Source: Saccharothrix espanaensis DSM 44229
GTDB lineage: Bacteria > Actinomycetota > Actinomycetes > Mycobacteriales > Pseudonocardiaceae
Reading direction: 5' to 3'
Assembly: GCF_000328705.1 (NCBI RefSeq)
Contig: NC_019673.1
Coordinates: 1,426,001 to 1,490,000, forward strand
Length of the DNA: 64,000 nucleotides
Shown: piece by piece, positions 36,769 through 43,753 of the stretch
How the letters are laid out: the number at the start of each line of letters is the position of its first letter
Position numbering within the stretch: the stretch's first letter is position 1
Notes under the pieces: generated by a model
Database searches by the model: none
What the model saw: the letters and a program-made list of their open reading frames with translations, nothing else
Told to the model about the DNA's origin: nothing
Made by a program: the position numbers and the translations under genes

Positions 36769-37566
36769 ATGACCGAAGGTGTGGTGAACCGGCGGACGCT
36801 GCTACGCGCCGGAGCGATCGGTACGGCGGCGGCGTTCGTGCCCGGGGTCGCGTTGGCGGCGTCGGGGCGTCCGGTGCTGACGCACGGCGTGCAGTCCGGT
36901 GACGTGACGTTCGACGGCGGCCTGGTGTGGACGCGGGCGGACCGGCCGGCGCGGATGCTCGTGGAGGTCTCGGCGGACCCGTCGTTCCGCCGCGCCCGCA
37001 CGGTGCGCGGCCCGCTGTTGACCCCGGAGACCGGCGGCACGGGTCGGTTGCGGCTGCGCAGGTTGCCGCCCGGCCGGCGGGTGCACTACCGGGTGGTCGC
37101 CGAGGACCTCGACGGCCGCGCCCGCAGCCAGGCGGTGACCGGCAGCTTCCGCACCGCGCCGATCGGCCGGGACGGCGTGCGGTTCGTCTGGTCCGGCGAC
37201 GTCGCGGGCCAGGGCTGGGGCAGCAACCCCGACCTGGGCGGGATGCCGATCTTCGGCGCGATGGCCGCGCGCCGCCCCGACTTCTTCATCCACAGCGGCG
37301 ACACCGTCTACGCCGACGGCCCGCTCAAGGAGTCGGTGACCCTCGCCGACGGCCGGATCTGGCGCAACGCCGTGACGCCGGAGAAGCTCAAGGTCGCCGA
37401 GACCCTCGACGAGTACCGCGGCCAGTTCGCCTACAACCTGCTGGACCAGCAGTTCCGCTCGTTCGCCGCCGACGTGCCCGCCTTCGTCCAGTGGGATGAT
37501 CACGAGGTCGTCAACAACTGGTACCCCGGCGAGATCCTGGACTACTGCTTACTGGGGTTACAGTAG
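36769..37566 (+). pseudogene. phoD: phoD alkaline phosphatase, 5' fragment
   Basis: The first 258 codons are a normal PhoD start: Tat signal (NRRTLLRAG, then an AAAF-type hydrophobic core), an N-terminal beta domain, and metal-site motifs SGDTVYADGP and QWDDHEVVNNWYPG. After GEILD at 37542 the sequence changes abruptly, adds YCLLGLQ and stops. The remaining 249 codons continue in frame at 42882. PhoD enzymes are secreted phosphodiesterase/phosphatases, so the host has probably lost this activity unless the insert can be excised. Confidence 0.9.
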
Positions 37567-37668
37567 CACCACAACAGGGGACTTTCTGCTGGACTCTAGG
37601 GTCGTCAGTCGGCAGATAACGCCGCTTCCGTCGTTGACCGGAATCGAGGGGGCGTGAAAGGTGCGATG

Positions 37669-37864
37669 AGTACGCATGGCAAGTGGCCGAGCGCTACTCG
37701 GACTACGTCTCGGCATCGCGCTTCGCGAAGGCGCGCTCAGACTGGGAGCGACTCGTCGCGGACGTGACCGCGGACGAATCGATATCGTCGTGATGGGGGT
37801 CTGTCCTGCGGTGATCGTACGGTCGCCAGTTGGGCGGCGTTCATGAATCTATGTCGGGACGCGT
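37669..37864 (+). pseudogene. Relic of a serine recombinase catalytic domain
   Basis: One frame (37669-37794) reads VAERYSDYVSASRFAKARSD and WERLVADVTAD; after a shift DIVVM follows at 37782, and another shift at 37811 gives GDRTVASWAAFMNLCRD. These are the consecutive segments of the resolvase/invertase domain of actinobacterial large serine recombinases, where they follow each other as SASRF-WERLVADV-DIVVMWEPSRGDRT-ASWAAF. The N-terminal part with the catalytic serine and the large C-terminal domain are absent. Its position 130 bases from the insert edge suggests it once integrated this element. Confidence 0.8.
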
Positions 37865-38060
37865 TTCCTCTTGCGAGGCGCAGCTCCGTGGTGAAGGTCT
37901 TGTTCAGGAGGATCGAGAGCGGTCCGGCACCGCAGCACCTGAGCCCTTGGTCGCAACGAGACGACCGTCTGCGGAGCACAATCGAGCGTACGGCCATCGA
38001 GTGGCAGGCCGAAGTGTAGTGACTGGTTAGAGCGTCCCGCAGCAATTCCGGAGCGCTTGC

Positions 38061-38498
38061 TCAGACCAAGTGCTCGATCGTAACGCTGTCCCAGTGCTGC
38101 GCAAGATACTCCGCGACGAGCCGACGGTGGCAGTGGTGCGGCTTGTCCTCGCTGCAAAGCAGGACTGCATTGTCAAGCAGTTCCTGCGGAATTACATCTT
38201 CAATACTGCGATGCCTCATCAACTCCAGGAACTGGCCTTCGTACGTTGTCCAGTCGGTGCTCTGCTTTTTGTAATCGTCGAGCATGGGCTGTGTTGGCGC
38301 TAATTCAGGTTGATGGGTATATGTCATGCCACAAAGTTCGCCGAGGAAGTATTTCAAGTCATCCCGTTTAGCGAAAGCTGCCAATTGTGAGACATTGTTA
38401 AGTCGAACGTCGACCAGGGTTGCGGCTTTTGAGGTGCGCAACAGGCCGAAGAATTTTTCGGCGGACTTTTTTGTGAACCCGATCGTGTAGATTCTCAT
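38061..38498 (-). CDS. DUF488 protein, short form
   Basis: A 145-residue DUF488 (PF04343-type) protein: N-terminal IYTIGFTKKSAEKFFGLL, a conserved LVDVRL strand, and the motif C115-S-E-D-K-P-x-x-C123-H124-R125, which looks like a metal or catalytic site. DUF488 proteins are of unknown biochemical function. It is the last gene of a three-gene unit; its ATG overlaps the stop of the longer DUF488 gene. Base composition is lower in GC than the chromosome, pointing to transfer. Confidence 0.88.
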   Translation of the reverse strand: MRIYTIGFTKKSAEKFFGLLRTSKAATLVDVRLNNVSQLAAFAKRDDLKYFLGELCGMTYTHQPELAPTQPMLDDYKKQSTDWTTYEGQFLELMRHRSIEDVIPQELLDNAVLLCSEDKPHHCHRRLVAEYLAQHWDSVTIEHLV

Positions 38499-39109
38499 AC
38501 TTCTGCCGTCTCGTCGTCGCGAAACTCGTCGTTAACGTATGCGATCCGGCATTCTTGACGGCTCAGTGCCTCTTCAAGACGCTCGGTCGGTGTGCGGAAT
38601 AGATCGGCCTCCGCCAGCCCGAACATGGCCATGAGGCGCTCCATTGCCGAGTAATGGCTCTCGATCCGCCCGTCGCTATGGATGTGGTCGACTGTGACAC
38701 CGTGCTCAGTGAGCACTCGCGCAACGAGCACGGTGCGATGGCAGTCCAACGGCTCGCCCTCAGTGCACATGACAGCGATCCGCTCGGTATGTGCACCCTT
38801 CAATAGGCGTTCAATGCCGCTGGCGAATTCAGGTGTCTTGGCAAGGCGGTCGTACTGAACCCGTCCGTCGATATAGCAGGCTGAGTCTTCCGTACGGGCG
38901 CCGAGTTCTCTGCCTAGGAAGGCGTACTTGATGTCGACCTCGTGTAGACCGCGCTGTATCGAGCTGCGGTTGAACTGGGGCGTGAACCGGCTGACGGGGA
39001 CGGAGCGTACATCGGCGATTGCTGTGACCTTATGCTGCCGAAGCAGCTTAACCAAGCCTGGGAGGTTATGTGTGGAGTGGCCGATTGTGAGTATCGTGCC
39101 GAGCGTCAT
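38495..39109 (-). CDS. DUF488 protein, long form
   Basis: A 204-residue DUF488 protein: LTIGHSTHNLPGLVKLLRQH, AIADVRSVPVSRFTPQFN and the motif C115-T-E-G-E-P-L-D-C123-H124-R125, the same spacing as in its short neighbour. About 60 extra C-terminal residues (AMERLMAMFGLAEADLF and onward) are not present in the short form. Its ATG overlaps the dual-OB gene stop and its stop overlaps the next start, so all three products are probably made in fixed ratio. The paired paralogues suggest a heteromeric enzyme. Confidence 0.9.
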   Translation of the reverse strand: MTLGTILTIGHSTHNLPGLVKLLRQHKVTAIADVRSVPVSRFTPQFNRSSIQRGLHEVDIKYAFLGRELGARTEDSACYIDGRVQYDRLAKTPEFASGIERLLKGAHTERIAVMCTEGEPLDCHRTVLVARVLTEHGVTVDHIHSDGRIESHYSAMERLMAMFGLAEADLFRTPTERLEEALSRQECRIAYVNDEFRDDETAEV

Positions 39110-39807
39110 CGCCTGCTACCGAGGTTAACATCAGTGCGTTCGACGATAGCCGCCACCAATTTGTAGAAGTCGCCCTCGAATTCTTCACCTAGGCTCACCG
39201 TCAGGAATGATTCACTTAACTGGTGATTTCCAAGCCCGTTGGCTCGAAACTTCTCTTCATGCACCGGATCGGTCACTTTCAGTCTGTACGTCGAGCCTGC
39301 GTATCGAAACCGAGCTCGCACGGTCGGCCTCTGGTTCATGGCATTCGGATGGGCATGCCTCACCTCTATGGTCGCGCTGTGGACTCGGATTAGTTTGAGT
39401 GAGTCTACCACTCGGTCTCCTTGTTCGACCGGCACGCGGTCGTTGAAGCCGGCGGACGTGTGGTAGCCGTTAATCCATAAGCTCCGGGGATGCTCCTCCA
39501 AGGTGCATAATTCATCCCAATCGATCCGGCGGACCTTCTGCCAGCGGAGTCTGGGGTCGAGAAGCCAGTTCTCCCGCTGGAATCCAATCGGCCGAGGTGC
39601 GACAAGCGGCACGGAGATGACATCGAGTACCTGTGGTTCCACCGCACCTCGGTATTGTCGCTCTGCTGCGGACACCTCGTGGCGTGTGCGGTTGCTGACT
39701 GGGCGAATCCATCTTCGAGAGCCATCGAGGATTTCCATACCCGCGACGCATCGCCCCATGTATTTACGGGAATTCGCTAAACACACCAGCTCCTTGGTGA
39801 CTGCCAC
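39106..39807 (-). CDS. Dual-OB-domain-type protein
   Basis: A 233-residue protein beginning with VCLANSRKYMGRCVAGMEI, followed by RRWIRPVSNR, QVLDVISVPL, RSLWINGYHTSAGFNDRVP and a C-terminal FLTVSLGEEFEGDFYKLVAA. I recognise this as the protein family labelled dual OB domain-containing protein, predicted to bind nucleic acid. The GTG at 39807 follows GGAGGGTATAG. It leads the operon with two DUF488 genes, all with 4-base overlaps. The domain assignment is from recall; the operon structure is seen directly. Confidence 0.75.
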   Translation of the reverse strand: MAVTKELVCLANSRKYMGRCVAGMEILDGSRRWIRPVSNRTRHEVSAAERQYRGAVEPQVLDVISVPLVAPRPIGFQRENWLLDPRLRWQKVRRIDWDELCTLEEHPRSLWINGYHTSAGFNDRVPVEQGDRVVDSLKLIRVHSATIEVRHAHPNAMNQRPTVRARFRYAGSTYRLKVTDPVHEEKFRANGLGNHQLSESFLTVSLGEEFEGDFYKLVAAIVERTDVNLGSRR

Positions 39808-40459
39808 CTATACCCTCCGAACTTGCCGCATCGACTCTCATGTGATGGTAACCTAGAAGTAAGCCTCTCGCGATGGTCGTTTTCCGTCTCAAGCGGTCCT
39901 TGGGAACCCTTGGCGCTACCCACAGGTAATGTGAATCGGACTCAAGTGTCGTAACGGGTCGAAAGCGCGACGCTACCCCTGTCGCCGACCATGATCTGCA
40001 AGAGGACTGCGCCATGGCTGGCACCGACGAGGCCGGACACGCCTTACTGCTCGGCGACGAGCCGGCCGTCAACGGTCTGCCAATGCGGGCTGTCGTAAGC
40101 GACCGGCTATAGACGACGGGCGATGCCGTTGAAGTAGCGGATGCCGCAGGTGTGCAGAGCAGGGAAGACCGCCTGTCCACCGACCGTAGTTGAGCGTACG
40201 ACCACCGAGTAGTGGACGGGAGCAGTGACCGCGCCAAGCTGGCAGGCTTTACTCGACGGCATCAACGGCCAGGTGCCAAGCGTATTCGGCCACGACACGG
40301 CTTCCTTGCCTTGGCCGGATATGGTTGAAATCCGTCCTCTCCGAACAGCACCTTCACGCCCGACGAACGCAAGACGCCGAAGCTGCGATGAAGGATGACG
40401 TTGGCCGCAAGCGCCGTGTTCACGAACCGTAGGGACTGCGATCGGTACACCCAGGCCGG
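39808..40459 (-). pseudogene. Non-coding interval with a possible decayed gene (40107-40450)
   Basis: The first about 100 bases should hold the promoter of the DUF488 operon. Further right, the minus strand reads RFVNTALAANVILHRSFGVL and FGEDGFQPYPAK (up to about 40,310), then after a frame change SWPNTLGTWPLM, HYSVVVRSTTVGGQAVFPAL and HTCGIRYFNGIARRL ending in a stop at 40107. This looks like one frameshifted small gene, perhaps an extra toxin or immunity gene, but I know no matching family. Confidence 0.35.
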
Positions 40460-40699
40460 TCAGCTCTGGTGGATCAGCCGATCAGGCGCGGCCTTCGTGT
40501 ACAGCCAGGCCCTGGCCAACTTGCCCGCCGCCGCGCGGAACACACCGTCGCGGTTGCCGTCGTCGGGTGTGATGGTCTCCGACCGCTTGTCCAGCACGAG
40601 GTACCGGTCAGAGCCGCCGTCGGTGTGGAACCGGTAGCGCGCCTCGGCTTCGGTCTCGGCCTCTTTGTGCAGGTACACGAGCATCGCCAACGCGATCAC
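40460..40699 (-). CDS. Putative immunity protein of the toxin operon
   Basis: A 79-residue protein (YLHKEAETEAEARYRF, DRYLVLDKRSETITPDD, AAAGKLARAWLYT) with no signal or membrane segment. It starts at GTG 40699 overlapping the toxin stop (GTGA); a TTG two codons earlier is possible. Its place directly after a polymorphic toxin gene is the standard position for a cytoplasmic immunity protein that neutralises the C-terminal toxin domain. The assignment rests on position and size. Confidence 0.65.
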   Translation of the reverse strand: MIALAMLVYLHKEAETEAEARYRFHTDGGSDRYLVLDKRSETITPDDGNRDGVFRAAAGKLARAWLYTKAAPDRLIHQS

Positions 40700-41973
40700 C
40701 TCCAAGGCTTGCTGTAGTCCTCATTGGACGCGGGTGGGATCTGGGTTTCCCACCGCGACACCTCGTTTGCTGCCGCGTGAGCGTCCTTGTACGAGGCGTT
40801 CGGGTTCTGCTGCCAGTATCGCGCCTCGGCGAGTTCGTGTTCGAGCAGGGCGATGTCCGATGGCTGCGACTGGCCCGAGCGCAGCCTCAGCCACGCCTCC
40901 GCCATGTCGGGGTTGGGGTCGAAGCGGGCCATCACTGTGCCACCGTCGACACCCTCCAGTGGGTGCAGGTCCTCGAACACGTGGTTCTTGATCTGCTCGA
41001 TCTCGGCGCGGGTGAACCCGGTTCCACCCCCGACCCGGGGTACGTCGGCTACATGGCCCGCGACATCGCCGATGTCATCGGAGCCTCGGATCGACTGGTA
41101 CGCGTTCTCCGACCAGCGGTCGATGCGGTCGTAGGCGCGCAACGACCCGTCGTCCACCGGTCGCGCGCCGCCGGTCTGTCCGGGGCGTGGAAGTTCATCA
41201 CCCGATCGGGCCGGGGTCTTGAGGTCGTCCAGCACCTTACGGACCTTGTCGAACACGTCGCCGAGCTTGCGCAGCAGCGGGACGAGCTTGCTGATCGTCC
41301 GCACCAGCTTCTTGAGGATGTCGCCGATCTTCGCGCCCCACCGCGCCACGGCCGCTGACGCCTGCGCGACCACGACCGGCGTGGCCAGACCGACGGTGAA
41401 CGCGACCTCCAGCGCCCAGGCAATCAACCGTCCGACCAGATCGGCGATCAGGTCCCGCACGAACTCGCGCACGACGGCGACCACGACGCCCGCCATCTCC
41501 ACGGCCGAACCGAACCCGTCGGCAGCGGTGGACGCGCCGCCGAGCACCTCGGCGGTGTTCTTGGCAGCGGCCCGGTAGGCGTCCCCCGCCTGTCCCTGCC
41601 ACCCGGCTGTGTCGCTGGCCACGTCGCGCGTGTAGTCGTCACGGACGTCGGCCACGGCTTTGGCGACGTTCTTCCAGGTGGCCGCGTGGGAGGCGACGAG
41701 GTCGGCGTTGCCCGCCAGCCAGTCCAACGCGTCGGACAACGGCTTGACGTGCTCGATCAGCCATGAGACGCCAGCCGACAGCAGCGAGCCCAACGGGTCG
41801 ATGACGATGCTCAGCGCCTCGAGCCCGACGCCCGCGACACCCATGCCGATGTCGATCCAGCTGCCGCTCTCGATGCCGGACTTGAGGTCGGCGGCGGACT
41901 CGGCGATACCGATGCCGGAGTACCACTGCGTGCTGTCCTGAACAGGCGCGATGAGCGGATTGGCGTCTGTCAC
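40696..41973 (-). CDS. Type VII-type polymorphic toxin with unknown C-terminal domain
   Basis: A 425-residue protein. The N-terminal about 200 residues are a helical WXG100/LXG-like region with the diagnostic DTAGWQGQAGDAYRAAA and membrane-active hydrophobic helices near 155-205. A Pro/Asp-rich linker (SGDELPRPGQTGGARPVDD) separates a C-terminal domain of about 110 residues containing LLEHELAEARYW and SYKDAHAAANEV. The H-E-L-x-E pattern resembles a metal or catalytic site, but I cannot assign an activity. The GTG start overlaps the upstream EspC-like gene, and the downstream gene is its likely immunity factor. Confidence 0.75.
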   Translation of the reverse strand: MTDANPLIAPVQDSTQWYSGIGIAESAADLKSGIESGSWIDIGMGVAGVGLEALSIVIDPLGSLLSAGVSWLIEHVKPLSDALDWLAGNADLVASHAATWKNVAKAVADVRDDYTRDVASDTAGWQGQAGDAYRAAAKNTAEVLGGASTAADGFGSAVEMAGVVVAVVREFVRDLIADLVGRLIAWALEVAFTVGLATPVVVAQASAAVARWGAKIGDILKKLVRTISKLVPLLRKLGDVFDKVRKVLDDLKTPARSGDELPRPGQTGGARPVDDGSLRAYDRIDRWSENAYQSIRGSDDIGDVAGHVADVPRVGGGTGFTRAEIEQIKNHVFEDLHPLEGVDGGTVMARFDPNPDMAEAWLRLRSGQSQPSDIALLEHELAEARYWQQNPNASYKDAHAAANEVSRWETQIPPASNEDYSKPWR

Positions 41974-42272
41974 CGCAGACTCCCGAACGTGACAGCCGCG
42001 TCGTCCTCGCGCTGCTCGTACTCATCGGCCGTGTACTTCACCTGGGTGGCGATGTCGGCCATCCCCTTGGTGCCGGCGGTCAACGCGTCACTGGCCTGAT
42101 CTTCGATGCTGCGCATGACCGCGGGCAGGAACTGGCACAGCTGCCCGTAAGCGCCGTCGGCCATGCTCACCGTGCGGGCGGCGTGCACCGCCTCACCCAG
42201 CCTGTCGGCCAGCGCTTCGAGCTTGGCGGCATGCGCACGCAGTTCACCGGGCAGGACGTCGTATCCGCTCAC
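41970..42272 (-). CDS. EspC/WXG100-like type VII secretion substrate
   Basis: A 100-residue all-helical protein: GYDVLPGELRAHAAKLEALA, then a helix ending in ADEYEQREDDAAVTFG, where the YxxxD/E-type C-terminal motif of type VII substrates is visible (YEQRE). Such small proteins pair with a larger effector during export. It lies 11 bases after the YbaB-like gene and overlaps the toxin gene by four bases, so it is the probable secretion partner of the toxin. Confidence 0.8.
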   Translation of the reverse strand: MSGYDVLPGELRAHAAKLEALADRLGEAVHAARTVSMADGAYGQLCQFLPAVMRSIEDQASDALTAGTKGMADIATQVKYTADEYEQREDDAAVTFGSLR

Positions 42273-42283
42273 TGCCGCCTCCT

Positions 42284-42748
42284 TTACCTGAGGTACGAGT
42301 CGTCGCCGAAGTCGTCGTCAACGTGCCTGCGTGCCCGTGGTGCGGGCGGTGGAGTGTCACCGAAACGATCGCGGTACGCGTCCACGACCATCCGACGGGT
42401 GTCCGGCAGGTCGTCGCCCACCTGCGACTCCGTGGCGGCTCGAACCTCACCGGCGATTCGCGCGCGGGCGGCGTTCAAGGTGCTCATGAACAGCCGGCCG
42501 AGGTCGTCCGGCCGCACCGAAGCCGCCCGATCGGTGAACCGGACGTCTACCGGGGAGCCGGTGGAGTCGACGGTCACGACAACCGCGCCGTTGACGCTCG
42601 TCTCCGTCACCCGGATCTGTTCCATCTGATCACGCAGCGCCTTCAAGCGATCTGCCCGGTTGCGCATCCCTTCGACCCAGTCGTCGATGCCGCGCTCGGC
42701 CTGCCCTGGATCTCCGCTCAGCAGTCCGTCCCATCGTGGCTCTGCCAT
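42284..42748 (-). CDS. YbaB/EbfC-type DNA-binding protein
   Basis: A 154-residue protein whose central part (KALRDQMEQIRVTETSVNGA, then VTVDSTGSPVDVRFTD) matches the YbaB/EbfC fold, a dimeric nucleoid-associated protein. An acidic C-terminal tail follows. Such genes regularly open actinobacterial type VII toxin operons. The ATG at 42748 (MAEPRWDGLLSGDPGQ) is preferred over an upstream in-frame start because it begins the conserved region. A TATAAC hexamer lies about ten bases upstream. Confidence 0.78.
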   Translation of the reverse strand: MAEPRWDGLLSGDPGQAERGIDDWVEGMRNRADRLKALRDQMEQIRVTETSVNGAVVVTVDSTGSPVDVRFTDRAASVRPDDLGRLFMSTLNAARARIAGEVRAATESQVGDDLPDTRRMVVDAYRDRFGDTPPPAPRARRHVDDDFGDDSYLR

Positions 42749-42875
42749 ATGACGGTTATAGCCGGATGCCATCGAGGTGATCACGCGATCGGGAGATATC
42801 CCACCCGGATGCGCGTCCCCACAGTGAGCGCGATTGCCTGGAGATTACGGAGCATCCGCGCACCCAAAGGCAACA

Positions 42876-43631
42876 CTGGACCTGCCGCAGTACACCGAGA
42901 AGCGGGTGGACGTGCTGGCCGCGCGGGCGTTCCGGGCGTTCCACGAGTGGCAGCCGATCGACCCGCGCAAGGCCGTGGACGGGCGGGTGTACCGGAAGTT
43001 CCCCTACGGGCAGCACGTCGAGGTGTTCATCCTCGACATGCGCACCTACAAGGACGCGAACAACGCGCCGCGCGACGGCGTCGGCCACATCCTGGGCGAG
43101 AAGCAGGCGAAGTGGCTGGTGGACTCGCTGGACCGCTCGCGCGCCACGTGGAAGATCATCGCCGCCGACCTGCCGATCGGTCTGACCGTGCCGGACGGCG
43201 CGGACATCGAGGGTGTGGCGAACGGCCTGCCGGGCAAGCCGGGCGGCCGGGAGACCGAGCTGGCGTGGGTGCTGCGGGAGATCAAGAAGCGCCGGGTGCG
43301 CAACACCGTGTGGCTGACGGCGGACGTGCACTACACGGCCGCGCACCACTACTCGCCCGAGCGCGCGGCGGTCGCCGACTTCGACCCGTTCTGGGAGTTC
43401 GTGTCCGGTCCGCTGCACGCGGGCGCGTTCGGGCCGAACGTGCTGGACCCGACGTTCGGGCCGGAGGCGGTGTTCGTGCACGCCCCGCCGGCGGCCAACA
43501 CCACGCCGCTGGACGGCTTCCAGCACTTCGGCGAGATCGAGGTGTCACGTGACGGCGAGCTGACCGTGTGGTTGCGCGACATCGCGGGCGCGTCGCTGTG
43601 GTCGAAGAAGTTGCAGCCGAAGCGGCGGTGA
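42876..43631 (+). pseudogene. phoD: phoD alkaline phosphatase, 3' fragment
   Basis: The remaining 249 codons of PhoD, open from CTG GAC at 42876: QYTEKRVDVLAARAFRAFHE, VFILDMRTYKDANN, WKIIAADLPIGLTVPDGADI, VWLTADVHYTAAHHYSP and the final WLRDIAGASLWSKKLQP. It includes the second half of the metal site (TADVHYT). Without the 5' part it lacks a signal peptide and half the active site; the few in-frame upstream codons belong to the insert. Joined to the 5' fragment it would give 507 residues, a normal PhoD length. Confidence 0.9.
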
Positions 43632-43691
43632 GTTCCTGCAAGTCGATGCCTCCTCCGGCGGCTTGTCCGACCAAGATTGTCGTGGTTCCGT

Positions 43692-43726
43692 GAGCCCTCA
43701 TCCGGCCTTGTGCCGGGTGGGGGCTC
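43692..43726 (+). terminator. Terminator-like hairpin after phoD
   Basis: GAGCCCTCATCCGGC and GCCGGGTGGGGGCTC pair over 15 positions with two G-U pairs and a 5-base loop, between phoD and the amylase gene. Confidence 0.6.
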
Positions 43727-43753
43727 GCAACTTCTTGCGCCAAGGAGGTCGCC

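Larger units (their letters stand above)
37537..42881. mobile_element. 5.3-kb insert interrupting phoD
   Basis: The hexamer CTGGAC occurs at both junctions (37537-37542 and 42876-42881), in the same reading frame of phoD. Removing 5,339 bases between equivalent points recreates GEILDLPQYTEKR, a normal PhoD sequence. Inside are a decayed serine recombinase, a dual-OB/DUF488 operon, a non-coding patch and a type VII-like toxin operon. The left third is markedly less GC-rich than the flanks. No terminal inverted repeats are evident, arguing against a classical transposon. Confidence 0.85.

Noticed and set aside
37543..42875. Classical IS or transposon explanation for the phoD insert
   Set aside because: No terminal inverted repeats and no transposase gene or DDE motif are visible; the only recombinase trace is of the serine type.
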